A DNA stretch of 64,000 nt from Tetrapyrgos nigripes (Eukaryota > Basidiomycota > Agaricomycetes > Agaricales > Campanellaceae): the NCBI GenBank assembly GCA_013368315.1, contig JAACJM010000365.1:1-64000 (forward strand). Reading direction: 5' to 3'. This document shows, piece by piece, positions 42,999-54,179 of the stretch (position 1 is its first letter; each line of letters starts with the position of its first letter). A model generated the notes under the pieces. It had not been told where the DNA came from. It ran no database searches and was given only the letters and a program-made list of their open reading frames with translations. A program made the position numbers and the translations under genes.

Positions 42999-44814
42999 TT
43001 GTACTCCGAATACTCGGTCTCTCATGGAAGAAAAATACGAACGGACCCCTGGAGCCTCGACCGACACTTTGTTTGCACAAGACGTTGGGTGTGGAAACTT
43101 ACCTCAGGTGACGTAGTCCTCTCGACATTCTCATACATAACAGTGAAAGAGGACTTCGATACAGGAGAAACTGTGGTTCAGATTAAAGGACCCCTATTCC
43201 TCAAAGAACACGTTGACTACTCTCCATCATCACCTTCCCCTGAATACGGTCTAGCATCCTCCTTCATCCTAGGACCCAATTACCTTTCTTGAAGTCAGTG
43301 TATGACTAGTTGACGAACTGCATCTGCAGACCCAAACCTCCACTGTGCCGACCGACCACACGTATTCCATCCTCCATCAGTTCGAGACGCCGCTTACTTC
43401 GTCGAAGACGTCAACGACCCTTGGACTCCGTGCACCGTACAACCTTGCTTAAACAGATATAACACTCAACGACTCACCGCCGAAGAAATTCCAAGTGGGT
43501 TACACATTATAACCCAACTCCAAGAACTCGCGATCCAAAAGGCACACCCGAAACCTAAACCTGCAACAGAATCGGAACAAGGAACTTCTACACCTGCTAA
43601 CCAGCCTTCCGAATCTAACCCAGTACCAGAAACCCCTCCCAATAACCCACCAGAACCAGACAATCCCACTTCCCCACCTCCTTCGCCCACCATTCCATCC
43701 GCCGAAGGACCATCCGTAGCCCCTCGTCGTCCTCCTACACCTCCTTCCCCAGATCCATCAGACCCAAACAACTCAGTCATGGCTGACACACCTCCTATCG
43801 GGTCGAATGGTACTTCCGAACGAGGAAGAAAACCAGACGCTTTCAATGGAGAACGTAGCGAGGCAAAAACAATGGCTGGCCCTGTTCAATAACTATCTAC
43901 GCATGAATAAAGGAAAGTACCCGACCGAGGAAAGTCAGGTTTCACTATTCCTATCATTCTTCACGGGAGAAAAAGGAGGAGATTGGGCAACGCAAAGATT
44001 GATAGAACGAGACGCAGAGGATGAGAACTTGGCGAGTACACCAGGCGAATGGAGATGGATAACTTTGAAACAGATACGTGATAGATTCAAAAAGGACTTC
44101 AAAGCTCTTGCCTCGGAAGATGTGGCGAGGACGAAGATCAAGTTTGCTAGAATGAAGGGGACGGATATTAGCAGCTACAACAGCATCTTCGATACATACG
44201 GAGAAGAATCCGAGTTTGGAGACGCGGCATTGTTGGAATTCTATCAGGATGGGTTACCACCCAAACTCCGAGAAGCAGTTGGAAGAACGTATCCGAAGTG
44301 GGATGACTTCGAGGAGTATAAGGAAAGAGCTGTGGAGCTTCATTTAGAGTGGCTGAAGGAACGAGAAAGACAAGGATGCTGGAAAACTACTTCAACGTCG
44401 AAGAGTAGTCCAGGTCCGTCTCAGGGGAGAACGGTAGCAAGCGTCAATGCGCTTATGGGACCAGGTGCTAACTCGTCTTTCAATCTACCACCTAAACTGA
44501 CACCTGATGAAAGGGACCAACTTCGAAAAGCAGGAGCGTGCTTCGTGTGTAGACAAACTGGACACATGAGCAACGAATGTCCGACATTCCCGAGGACATC
44601 ATCTCAGAACACCTCCCGAACCTTCCCCTCTCGTGCTATTCGAACAGCCGAAACCGCATCCCCACCACCGGTAACAGTAGCTCAGGCATCCTCGTCCAGA
44701 AACACGATCAAGGAAATCTCCGACATGGTTAACAGGGTCAAAGGACTAGAAGGAGAAGAAAAGGAACAAGCAACCGTCTATTTAAAAGACGTCATGTCTA
44801 AATTGGATTTTTGA
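42999..44814 (+). pseudogene. gag: Gypsy-2 gag
   Basis: Gag-like reading begins near 42999 (RHFVCTRRWVWKLTSGD; GPLFLKEHVDY). It continues in the same frame through TGA codons at 43290 and 43311, then DAAYFVEDVNDPW, a long Pro/Ser-rich stretch, and PDAFNGERSEAK. At about 43868-43872 the frame shifts by one base, consistent with an extra A, and continues as WLALFNNYLRMNKGKYP with the capsid-like FTGEKGGDW and FYQDGLPPKLREAVG. The zinc knuckle CFVCRQTGHMSNEC (CX2CX4HX4C) follows, and the stop is at 44812-44814. Whether the 43290-43313 segment is a tiny intron or two nonsense codons cannot be decided from one copy. Confidence 0.8.
44806..44814 (+). promoter_or_regulatory. Candidate -1 frameshift site between gag and pol
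   Basis: Gag ends GAT TTT TGA. The pol frame is -1 relative to gag and overlaps it by 4 bases. The run of five T before the stop would allow the TTT-decoding tRNA to slip back one base onto an identical codon. Confidence 0.4.
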
Positions 44815-47800
44815 ATCACTCCTCTGCTACATCGTCAGTAGGAGTAGAACAGTACACCGGACAGTTAAAGAACAATCGATATAGTGTGTTATACCCCTCT
44901 AGTGAGCGAGTCTTTCCTTCAGATATAAGAATGTCAGCAATCACTCGTAACAGACAGATACCATCAATCACACTCAAAACTGAATTAATCGGCAAATTTA
45001 CTGGCAGAAAAATCGACGCAAACGCTCTAATAGACAGCGGTGCAGAAGGCATAATTATCAATGGCCAATTTGCACAAAAACATCAACTCACCCTTCTTCC
45101 TATCAAAAACCTGTTCCCAGTCCGAAACGTCGACGGCTCCGAAAACACCATGGGATGGGTACGAGAATACACTATCCAAAATCTTCGTATCTATTCCCGA
45201 GACGGCGTAGCGTACTACGAAGAAAAGGCCGAGTTCTACGTAACGGACATCGGAGATCACGATATAATCCTCGGTACCGACTGGTTGGAAGAACATAATC
45301 CAGATATAGACTGGTCGGGCTCACGGGTAGACATGACTAGATGCCCAGAAACATGCATCACGGCAAAACCTCCCGTTCTCCATTTGAAAACTAAATCTTT
45401 GAAACCCGCAGTCGTCGATCCAAGGACCCACCACAAGGATTACCAAGTCAGATGGTTAGAACCAGTTGGACAATTCAAACCAGTTGCCCAACCAAAGATT
45501 GCAGGACGACGCCGTCGAACTCTTATTCGATCCTTCCACCGAAGTTCGGAGGTAACGGCGATCTTTACTGAAGACGATTATGGAAGAGATACAATCCCAG
45601 AACGATGGGAACAGGACGTAATGGAGGAATTGTTGGGGAAAGAAGAAAGAATAGATGAAGAGGCACCGGGGACACCAAACCTGAACATCCGCGTGGGGTT
45701 CACAAAAGCACAAGAACTCGCAGAGGCAGCTCAGAACGTCCAGGTCGACGTACCTCTTAAAGATAAGATTCCTTCGCAATATCATCAGTTCCTACAAGTC
45801 TTTGATAAACAAACCTCAGAACGATTACCGAAACGTGGCGAATGGGATCATGCTATCGAGCTAAAACCGGACTTTGAACCACGCCCCTGCAAAACGTACC
45901 CTTTATCCCCAAACAAACAGAAGGAACTCGATGAATTCGTCAAGGAAAACTTAGAGAAAGGATATATAAGACCGTCGAAGTCTCCTATGGCAAGTCCCTT
46001 CTTCTTTGTAAAAAAGAAAGACGGAAAACTACGACCAGTACAGGACTATCGTGCCCTGAACAAAGGGACCGTCAAAAACGAATACCCCCTACCGCTTATA
46101 TCGGAACTCGTAGACAAACTAAAAGGGGCGCGTATGTTTTCCAAAATCGACCTTAGATGGGGATACAACAATGTACGTATCAAGAAGGGAGATGAATGGA
46201 AAGCAGTGTTTAAAACCAACCACGGCCTCTTCGAACCAACGGTGATGTTTTTCGGTCTTATGAACTCTCCAGCTACATTCCAAGCAATGATGAACACTCT
46301 ATTCAAGGATCTGATCGACTCTGGAAAAGTCGTCATCTATATGGACGATATTCTCATATTCACAGAATCAGTAGAAGAACATCGATACATGGTGAAACAA
46401 GTGTTGGCACGACTCCATGATAACGACTTATATGCTAAACCAGAAAAATGCACCTTCGAAACTGATTCAGTGGAGTTCCTCGGCCTTATCGTTTCGCACA
46501 ACACATTGGCGATGGACCCAGTCAAGGTCGAGGGCGTGACCAAATGGCCAATCCCACGCAACGTCAAAGACGTACAGTCATTCCTCGGCTTTGGAAACTT
46601 TTACCGTCGTTTCATACGTGATTTCTCAAAAATTGCACGACCATTGTTCGATCTCACGAAAAAGGAATACCCATGGAAATGGTCCGAGGAAGCTCAAACG
46701 GCTTTCCAAGCACTCAAAGATACGTTCACGACTTCACCAGTCCTTCTCATGCCTGATCATTCTAAACCATACCGAGTAGAAGTTGATGCATCAGATTACG
46801 CTACGGGAGGTATCCTGCAACAACAAGGACCGGACGGTAAATGGCATCCAGTAGCCTACCTGTCAAAGGCCTTATCCGAAACGGAACGGAATTACGACAT
46901 CCACGATAAAGAACTACTAGCAATCATACATGGACTTGAAGCCTGGTGACACTACCTGGAAGGCGGACCACATACCATCGAAATCTTGACCGATCATGAC
47001 AACCTTAGATACTTCACCACTGCCCAGAAACTCAGCCGACGACAAGCAAGAATGGCCTTGTTTCTGACCAGATTCGACTTTATGCTCACGCACAAACCCG
47101 AGAATTTGAACCGAAGTGACCCACTCTCTCGGAGATCAGACCATAAAGAGGGGGTCGAAAACGACAACAAAGACAGGGTCTTACTTGATCCCAGATTCTT
47201 CAGAATTCGAGCGACACGGCCAGGAATGGTAACCGCAATAGGAGATGTAGAGTTGAAAAGACGGATCAAGGAATGTCCGAAAAAGGATGCTGAAGTCATA
47301 AGTGCATTACAAACCATCTTTAACAACGGACCACGCGCTTTGGCAAAAAATCTACAGGAATGGAACTACGAAGACGGAATCGTCTTGTTCAGAGGGAAGA
47401 TCTACATCCCAAACAATCAACAACTCAGACGGGACATCGTTAAAATGCATCACGACAGCCTTACTGCAGGACACCCGGGACGATTCAAAACATACGAACT
47501 CGTCAGTAGAGAGTTCTGGTGGCCCGGTATGTCAGTATTCATTCGTAATTATGTTGAAGGATGCACTACCTGTCAGTTAACCAAGGCAAACAACCACCTG
47601 ACGCATGTACCATTAATCCCGAACGAAATACCAGAACAACCCTTTGGTACCATTACAACCGACTTCATCACGGATCTGCCAGAATGTGACAGCTTCAATG
47701 CAATTCACGTCACAGTCAACCGTTCAACAAAAACAGTTGTCATTTCCCCATGCAGAAAAGATATCGATAGCAACGGAACAATTGACCTATTGTTCGACAA

Positions 47801-48920
47801 CACTTGGCGGCGGTATGGCTTGTGGGATAAAATGATATCTGACCGCGGACCTCAATTCGCAAGCCAAGTGATGAAAGGCATTTACGCTAAGTTAGGTATC
47901 ACTTCGGCACTCAGTACAGCTTATCATCCGCAGACAGACGGCGAGACAGAAAGGTTCAATCAAGAACTTGAACAATACCTTCGAACCTTTTGTAACTATT
48001 GTCAGGACGATTGGGTTAAATACCTGCCTTACGCTGAATTCTGTCACAACACCCGAATCCACTCAGCAACCGGGAAATCACCGTTCGAACTACTCCATGG
48101 ATATTTACCCCAACTCTTCCCTTCCATCAATCCGACTTCACACGTACCAAAAGTCGAAGAACGCCTCCAGAACTTGGATACTCTTCGAGAGGAACTAAAA
48201 GCAAGTCTGGCGACAGTGGCAGAACTGATGAAAGAACAAAACAAGGACTACACAAAGGAAGGGGTGAAATTTAAAGTTGGAGACAAAGTGTTGCTAGACG
48301 GGAAGAATTTGAAGACAACGAGGCCGAAAGCTAAGTTGGCAAATCGTCGTCACGGACCATTCGAAATCACTGACGTTATCAGCGAAGTCAATTACCGACT
48401 CAAATTACCGAATGGTTGGCGCATTCATCCAGTATTCCACGCTTCACTCCTATCGCCGTACAAAGAGACCGAAGCCCACGGAGTGAACTATCCAGGAGAA
48501 CCGGCTGAGTTACTCCCCGAAGACAACGAATACAATGTGGAAGCAATTCTAGATTCAAAACCAACGAGAAACCGCCGGGGAGTACAATACCTTGTCAAAT
48601 GGTTGGATTATGCTGACTCGGAAAATTCATGGGAACCAGCGTCAGGATTGACAAAGGTGAAGGAGATGATTGAAACCTTCCATCAACAACATCCAGATGC
48701 ATATCGACCCAAGAACCTGATACGCCCTGGAACAACAGTGCGTTCACTAGGAATCGCCATGGAAGACATATGGCGAAGTACCCGTGTGCTTCAAGCGAAA
48801 GCACAACTCCGAGGAGAGACACTGTTACGGACCGTTGGTATTCTATGTCCTCCTTCGCACTCCACTCGGCAATCGAATTCGAACTTCTGTCATCATTCAT
48901 CAATCGCATTCCCTCACTAA
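44811..48920 (+). pseudogene. pol: Gypsy-2 pol: PR, RT, RNase H, integrase, chromodomain
   Basis: Two same-frame halves (44811-46949 and 46950-48920) are separated by one TGA at 46947-46949, exactly where LEAW-R-HYLEG is expected. Protease: ALIDSGAEGIIING. RT: KKDGKLRPVQDYRALN and the catalytic YMDD (VIYMDDILIFT). RNase H: EVDASDYATGG and YDIHDKELLAI. Integrase: HHCC finger (HHDSLTAGHPG...CTTCQLTK) and DDE core (TTDFITDLPE; SDRGPQFAS; DGETERFNQE). Chromodomain: YNVEAILDSKPTRNRRGVQY and LVKWLDYADSENSWEP, which in this family directs integration to modified chromatin. Apart from the nonsense codon every catalytic residue I can see is present. Confidence 0.9.
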
Positions 48921-48973
48921 CGGCGTCTACTATCAAACCCATCCCCGGATGTGCGTTCATACCGTACACCCAA

Positions 48974-48989
48974 CCAATAACTATAAAAG
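48974..48989 (+). promoter_or_regulatory. CCAAT and TATA-like boxes of the Gypsy-2 3' ORF
   Basis: CCAAT (48974-48978) is followed closely by TATAAAAG (48982-48989), 82 bp upstream of the ATG at 49071. Suggests a dedicated transcript for the small ORF. Confidence 0.5.
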
Positions 48990-49070
48990 ACCCCTTTCCA
49001 AGACAGAGAACTACAGAACAACATCCATCACTACCAGCCAAACACCACTTATCACACTCCTACTATCACA

Positions 49071-49586
49071 ATGTCGACCACTTCCTCCACCGACACTATC
49101 GTCCAAAACGCACACCCGACCAACAGAGGGCGCTGCACCTACGGGAAGCACTCAGGACGTCAATGCCAACTTTCAAAACAGCACACAGGACCTCACAACG
49201 GATGTCAACGCTGCACATGGGGGGGAGAGGATGGACCAGGGCGATGTAGATTGGGTAGAGGACATCAAGCTCGATGTGTAGTTCAGTGGACATCTCTACG
49301 AGCAGAGCACAAAGGGAACTTGGGATGGGGAGACAGCAGTATATGGGGCGCACATAGCACCGTACAGTACGATGCGACTGACAATGGAGGGGGCTGGGGT
49401 ACGGCAACCAACATGACGGAGTGGGGGAACATAGACTGGAACGATCCCAGGTGGGATGTTACAAACTACACCATTGAATGGGACAAATACTGGCCGAGTC
49501 AGGGAGATGTGGACAGGCGGCTTCGCAAACAATGGGCGAAGCACTGGAAAACGAGCCTGACGAGCTCCGGTGAAAGCTCGTCCTAA
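49071..49586 (+). CDS. Gypsy-2 3' ORF: Cys/His cluster plus WG/GW-rich protein
   Basis: A 171-aa ORF inside the element, ending just before the polypurine tract. The N-terminal part has C22, H27, C32, H38, H42, C45 and C48 (RCTYGKHSGRQCQL; KQHTGPHNGCQRCTWG), a plausible zinc-binding cluster. The remainder is Trp-rich (12 Trp), with five WG steps (TWG, GWG, IWG, GGWG, EWG) and further acidic-Trp contexts (DWN, RWD, EWDK). WG/GW-rich disordered regions are known Argonaute-binding hooks in eukaryotes and in some plant-virus silencing suppressors; a similar role here is only a hypothesis. The tail is basic (RRLRKQWAKHWK). It has no membrane segment or signal peptide. I know no named family. Confidence 0.65.
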   Translation: MSTTSSTDTIVQNAHPTNRGRCTYGKHSGRQCQLSKQHTGPHNGCQRCTWGGEDGPGRCRLGRGHQARCVVQWTSLRAEHKGNLGWGDSSIWGAHSTVQYDATDNGGGWGTATNMTEWGNIDWNDPRWDVTNYTIEWDKYWPSQGDVDRRLRKQWAKHWKTSLTSSGESSS

Positions 49587-49597
49587 AGAGGGGGTAA
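49585..49597 (+). other. Gypsy-2 polypurine tract
   Basis: aaagagggggtaa precedes the TG of the 3' LTR. Confidence 0.75.
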
Positions 49598-50113
49598 TGT
49601 CACGAATCGCTCCCCGCCTATTCATTTCCTTTCTATTCTTTTTCCTTTACTATCTATTTCTCACTCTAACCCCATAAACATCAATCATTTCTCATCATCG
49701 TCTATAGTTACCATCTCTCTAGATCTATGACTCACATTCTTATCTCCTCCGATTCCTATCTCCATGGACATTCTCACTGTCAATCACTCCACATGATCCA
49801 GTACCTTCATCTATCCATATTTGACTCATTATTCTCTCGCCCTTGACATTTCCACATGATACCGTCTATTATTACTTACTCTTTCCCATCTGTTCATATT
49901 TTACTTATATACCTGTGATCCTTGTAACCTATTCCTTAGTTCGTTCACTTCGTCTCCGCTCCGTACTTTTACTACGCAGTGTAGAGCCTAGTCAGCTTAC
50001 TTTCTCTTTCTCTCTATCTCTCTCTCCCTCTTTCAACCAATTTATTATCTTGTAACTGGCGTTCTTGTATTGTGTGACTTGGGTGGTTATTGAGTGTACC
50101 GACAACCTTGACA
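49598..50113 (+). repeat. Gypsy-2 3' LTR
   Basis: 516 bp, identical by eye to the 5' LTR, followed by the CTACG target duplication. Confidence 0.95.
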
Positions 50114-50118
50114 CTACG

Positions 50119-51292
50119 CTCCTTAGACTACTACTACTCCTTTTAGTATTCTTATAAATACTTGTATATTTCATAGTAGTTCTTTAGCCTTATCAACTCT
50201 TTTCTCTATGCCTTTATTCATGGCCTAAGGCACCTCGCTATATGAGTCTATCTACGGTTCTCGAGACTCTTAGCCTGGTCCCTTACAGTTTGATAAGGCT
50301 ACAAACTGCCTGGTGCACTATTTCCTTCTGTGCTCCCTCAGCCTTTGTCCTCTGGCTGTAAAACCTCTGAACACTCTCCTGCTCCCTGTGTGTTCTTCTA
50401 TGCGCTGTCACTCCTTCGTTCATCTCTAGTGCTTCCTTCTTCTTTCACTCCTCGGAACACTTTGCCGATTGATACACACATTCAGACTTACCCCTTTCGG
50501 ACCATTGGCACTCGTCGTTATTCCTTTCTTTCGTCACTATCACCATCTCGACGCTCTACCCTCTTGACGCTCATAACAGTTGCTGCCTGTCATTCATAAA
50601 GTTTCTCTGACTTTTATTCACCTCCCCAACACTTTCCTTGCCCTTCTCTAATTCTCTCATCACTCGGCATACTCCCCAGTCTCTGGCCATGTCAATTACC
50701 CCTATCCAACTCTTCTGCTTCGCTTTTTCATCATTTACCGCTCTCTCACTACCCTCTCTAACGATTCCAAGTTCTTCACCGATTTGATTCGAATTTAGCG
50801 TTTTTGCGTTCTCACACTGTCAACACGCTGTTTCTTCACTCTAATAATTGATATTTGACTTTCCATCGCTTCAATTGCCGCCAGCAATCCAAAAATCTTC
50901 GAATCCTTCCTTCATCCATCTCCTTCAACAACAGATTTTCCAACTTCCTGGCCCTGTCATACACTTAACCCCTATCTCCGTTCAACTCTTCACCACCTTT
51001 TCCTTGTCGGCTTCCTTTTTGATGTTCGACACGTAACCCTCTCACCTTTGAGGTATGTGAAGCGTGTTGCATCATCGCCAACTCTTCTATCCTTCTTGGA
51101 ACTTCAGCTCTCACCATTATCGGCTCTTACTCATCATCACCATCGACTCTTTCTCATTGCCAACTTCAATTGTCATTCACTCCCACCCTCTCGCTGTCAC
51201 TTGCACCCTCCCTCACTCATGATCTCAGCTCTTCATTCGCAAAACTCCAGTCTTGACACTTCATCAAATCCACTCTTAAACCGTCGTGAATT
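50119..51292. other. Pyrimidine-rich region without a recognisable gene
   Basis: Strong C/T bias on the plus strand and many short ORFs rich in Ser, Leu and Pro, as expected by chance. It was contiguous with the region left of 42333 before Gypsy-2 inserted. It may include old repeat debris. Confidence 0.4.
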
Positions 51293-51690
51293 TGTTGAAA
51301 TATATACCTTCCATGTATAGTAACTATGATTCCATATGGAGTTATTATGAAACTTCTATGTAGCTATAAGTATGCTAGTCCTTCAGGACATTCTCCAGAC
51401 ATTACTCTTATCTTCTACTATGTAGTGATATCTCTGTAGATAGCAATATGACCAATGGCAATATCCTCTTAGTCTCTAGGTATGTCCATGGACAATGTAG
51501 ATATTAGTAATTACATGCTCTTTATATAGTATAAAAGCTCTCTGTAAAGTCGTAGATACTACAGAACAATATCCAGTTCTATCTGCTCTACAAGCAACTC
51601 GTATCTAAGCTCTACTAGCTTTCTACTCAGCACTCTATTTGGTGAGCTCTATTGACTGGTCACCTACGCTGAATATTTGCTGCTTCATTA
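51293..51690 (+). repeat. Copia-2 5' LTR
   Basis: TG start, ends ...cttcatta just before the primer site. It contains TATAAAAG at 51530-51537, the likely promoter TATA box. Confidence 0.9.
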
Positions 51691-51706
51691 GGTTATGGGC
51701 CCCGAG
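51691..51706 (+). other. Copia-2 primer-binding site (iMet half-tRNA type)
   Basis: GGTTATGGGCCCCGAG begins directly after the LTR. GGTTATGGGCCC is the exact complement of the initiator tRNA-Met anticodon region GGGCCCATAACC, the primer type known for Drosophila copia. Downstream, 51710-52515 is an untranslated leader without a clear ORF. Confidence 0.8.
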
Positions 51707-52515
51707 GGCCATCGATGCTGGTCTTATCCCATACAACTACCGTTGTCAAGATGGATCGCGAGCTCATCACTGAGTAAGCTGTCGGACTCGATGATTGTGC
51801 AGTTGGTAGATCGATGTTTCGCTTTATCTCCTTCTTCCTCTATATTGCCCGGTAAAATATATAACCTGGGTTCAGTTTAGAGTCGCATTAGGCACTCTTT
51901 GCTGGTTTAGTTATAGGTCTAGATAAGTCACTTTATACCTGTAACAGTTCTTTGTGGAACCCTTATGGATCTACAGATAATTGTATGCAGAGTGACTGGC
52001 ACACTTTGCAGCCTCCACTTTAGTGTGGGACTGTTTTTCGCACTCAGGCAAAACTCCATAGTCATTCAGATGAGCCAGGGGCGTTTATAAAAGTCGCCAA
52101 TCTAGATCTATAGAAAAACAGTAGTTAGATAGTGCTCCCCTATATGCTTTAAGGCATCTCTACACCCATTAGGAAGTACTGTGCCACTATGGTCAATATT
52201 GCAACTTCTAGAGTAATCATGTGCTCTCTGTCAAGAGTATGGTCTTTGACAGTGTGAAATTGATTGAGAAGCACTGATGAAGAAGTTAATATAGGATTCC
52301 ATTATGTGCATGTACTGACAAACAGTTTTCTACTGGCATATAGTTGATTAATGCAAATGTATTATGTACATTCCTTGTCTGGGGTGTTTGCTCAGAAAGG
52401 AGAAGGAATATTGCGATCATCCTATACACTGTGGTGTATTAGACCCTTCGATGTTCCTTGGTACTTGTGACCTATTGAATGCACATCTTTACTGATTGAT
52501 GCTTCATAGATCAAT

Positions 52516-54150
52516 ATGTCTTCCAACAACGCTATCAATAACTCTAAAAGCATCTTCAACGTTCCCATCCTCAATACTACCAATTATGAGTTTTGGAACT
52601 ATGCTATCACCCGCCTCCTTGAAGCCAAAGGGCTTAGCAGGGTTGCTTCAGGTACCCAGAAGTGTTATGTGAACACAAGTCCCACTGAAACAGGTAATGC
52701 ACCTTCTTTTCCTGAAGGATTTGTACAAGTTTCTGATGAAGTTTTTAATGCTTTAACTGAATCCGAACAATCGTCTCATAACCAAATTATTGATACCTTC
52801 GCTCATGAATGGGATCAATATCAAATTTTGGTTAAAAAACACGATCAGGAATTAGTTGAAACTTATAAGCTTCATAGTTCTTGGGATGACAAAGATGAAC
52901 AGGCTTTAGGTTTTATTTCCTCCTATCTTCCAAATGATGTGGGTTTGGAAATGAGAGAGTTCACTAGAGATGAAATAGAAGAAGACCCTTGTGCCAAAGC
53001 AAAAGGAGATTATACCACAAAAATGCTTTGGGATAAAATAGACAAGAAATATAGTTCTCCTGGCCTGACATCATGGTTCTTAGACTTCAAAGAGTTCATG
53101 TCTTGGACACTTGATGAGAAGAAAGATCCTGCAAACCAGATCGCATCTCTGGGAGCAGTTCTCACACGTCTTAAAGCCTATGGATTCACAGTCGATGACA
53201 AGTTTAGAGCTCTTTTCTTGATGGATCACATTCCGCAATCCTGGGGAAACTATGCTCAATTCACACTTGCCACAATCGAACCAAAGAACCTGACTATGGC
53301 ACATGTGGAAGGACTTATTCTCGTCGAGTACAAACGACGGACTGGTCAATCTTCTGAATCATCTCTTCTTACCCGCATTACTGGAGATAGACGAAAGTTT
53401 GATTCTGCACCCAATTGGAACAACCAGAAGGCTGGATCTTCTAAACAGAAGAACCAAGACAAGGGTAAGGGTAAACAACCCAAACCTCAGGAACCTTCTA
53501 AAACTGTTACAACAGGTGATGTGAATCAAGGGGGAGATAAGAAGAAGAAAACTCATCGCAGTAAGAAGAAGGGTTCCAAAAAAGGTGCTGCTAATTTAGC
53601 TAATCCAGAAGTCGAAGCTGATTCAGATTCTGATGATGATGCTCCTTTAATGGTAACCGCTTTTATGGCAAATCCTTTTATAAATGCCACATTAGATCCT
53701 ATCGAAATCAGTGACACTGATGATCTACCGGAGACATGTGAGCAACCCTTTTATGAACTTCTTCCCTATCATAACTTTCTGATTGTTCGATCAGATTGCT
53801 TTATAGACAAGAATAATGATTCTTCTTTGAAGGAAAGAGTAAAGCGGAACTTAGCTAAACAGGTCAGACCACAAACGATTTCGGGTTACTTCATTCTTAC
53901 TCATTATGAGAGACTCATGATCAATGAACTCGCACAGGAGACAGTTGATTTTGAAAGCTTTCTCAGGGTAGAAGCTCGTCATCAAATGACCTGTAAGCTA
54001 GCCGAAATTTGGGATTATACATACAATTCTGATGGCACTCATACAGAACCTTATCTTTGAGCAAAAGAGCATCTTAATGGTGACGAAGACATGACAAACC
54101 AATGGTTTGATCATGAAGGAACTATCCATCCCATTCAGAAGCAAATCGAG
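52516..54150 (+). pseudogene. gag: Copia-2 gag
   Basis: A 514-aa ORF from ATG 52516 (MSSNNAINNSKSIFNVPILN; TTNYEFWNYAITRLLEAKGL) with the UBN2-like Gag region WDKIDKKYSSPGLTSWFLDF and a highly basic stretch (KGKGKQPKP; KKKKTHRSKKKGSKKG) in place of a zinc knuckle. It stops at TGA 54058-54060, but coding-like sequence continues in the same frame (AKEHLNGDEDMTNQWF) to about 54150. The TGA is therefore probably a mutated Arg codon. Confidence 0.8.
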
Positions 54151-54179
54151 GAAGAGGTGAGTATTTCTGCTGTTATATC

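Larger units (their letters stand above)
42334..50113 (+). mobile_element. Gypsy-2 chromodomain LTR retrotransposon
   Basis: Two 516-bp LTRs (42334-42849, 49598-50113) start TGTCACGAATCG, end CAACCTTGACA and appear identical. CTACG is duplicated at 42329-42333 and 50114-50118. Internal order is gag, protease-RT-RNase H, integrase, chromodomain, a small 3' ORF, then a purine tract. Despite the youth implied by the LTRs, gag holds two TGA codons and a one-base frameshift, and RNase H holds one TGA. Confidence 0.95.

Noticed and set aside
43290..43335. A 36-45 bp intron in Gypsy-2 gag
   Set aside because: Shorter than the other introns in the window, and the frame is continuous across it apart from two TGA codons. 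Left open as nonsense mutations.
43868..43872. Programmed frameshift inside Gypsy-2 gag
   Set aside because: It lies in the middle of the Gag domain in an A-run; an accidental one-base insertion is more likely than recoding there.
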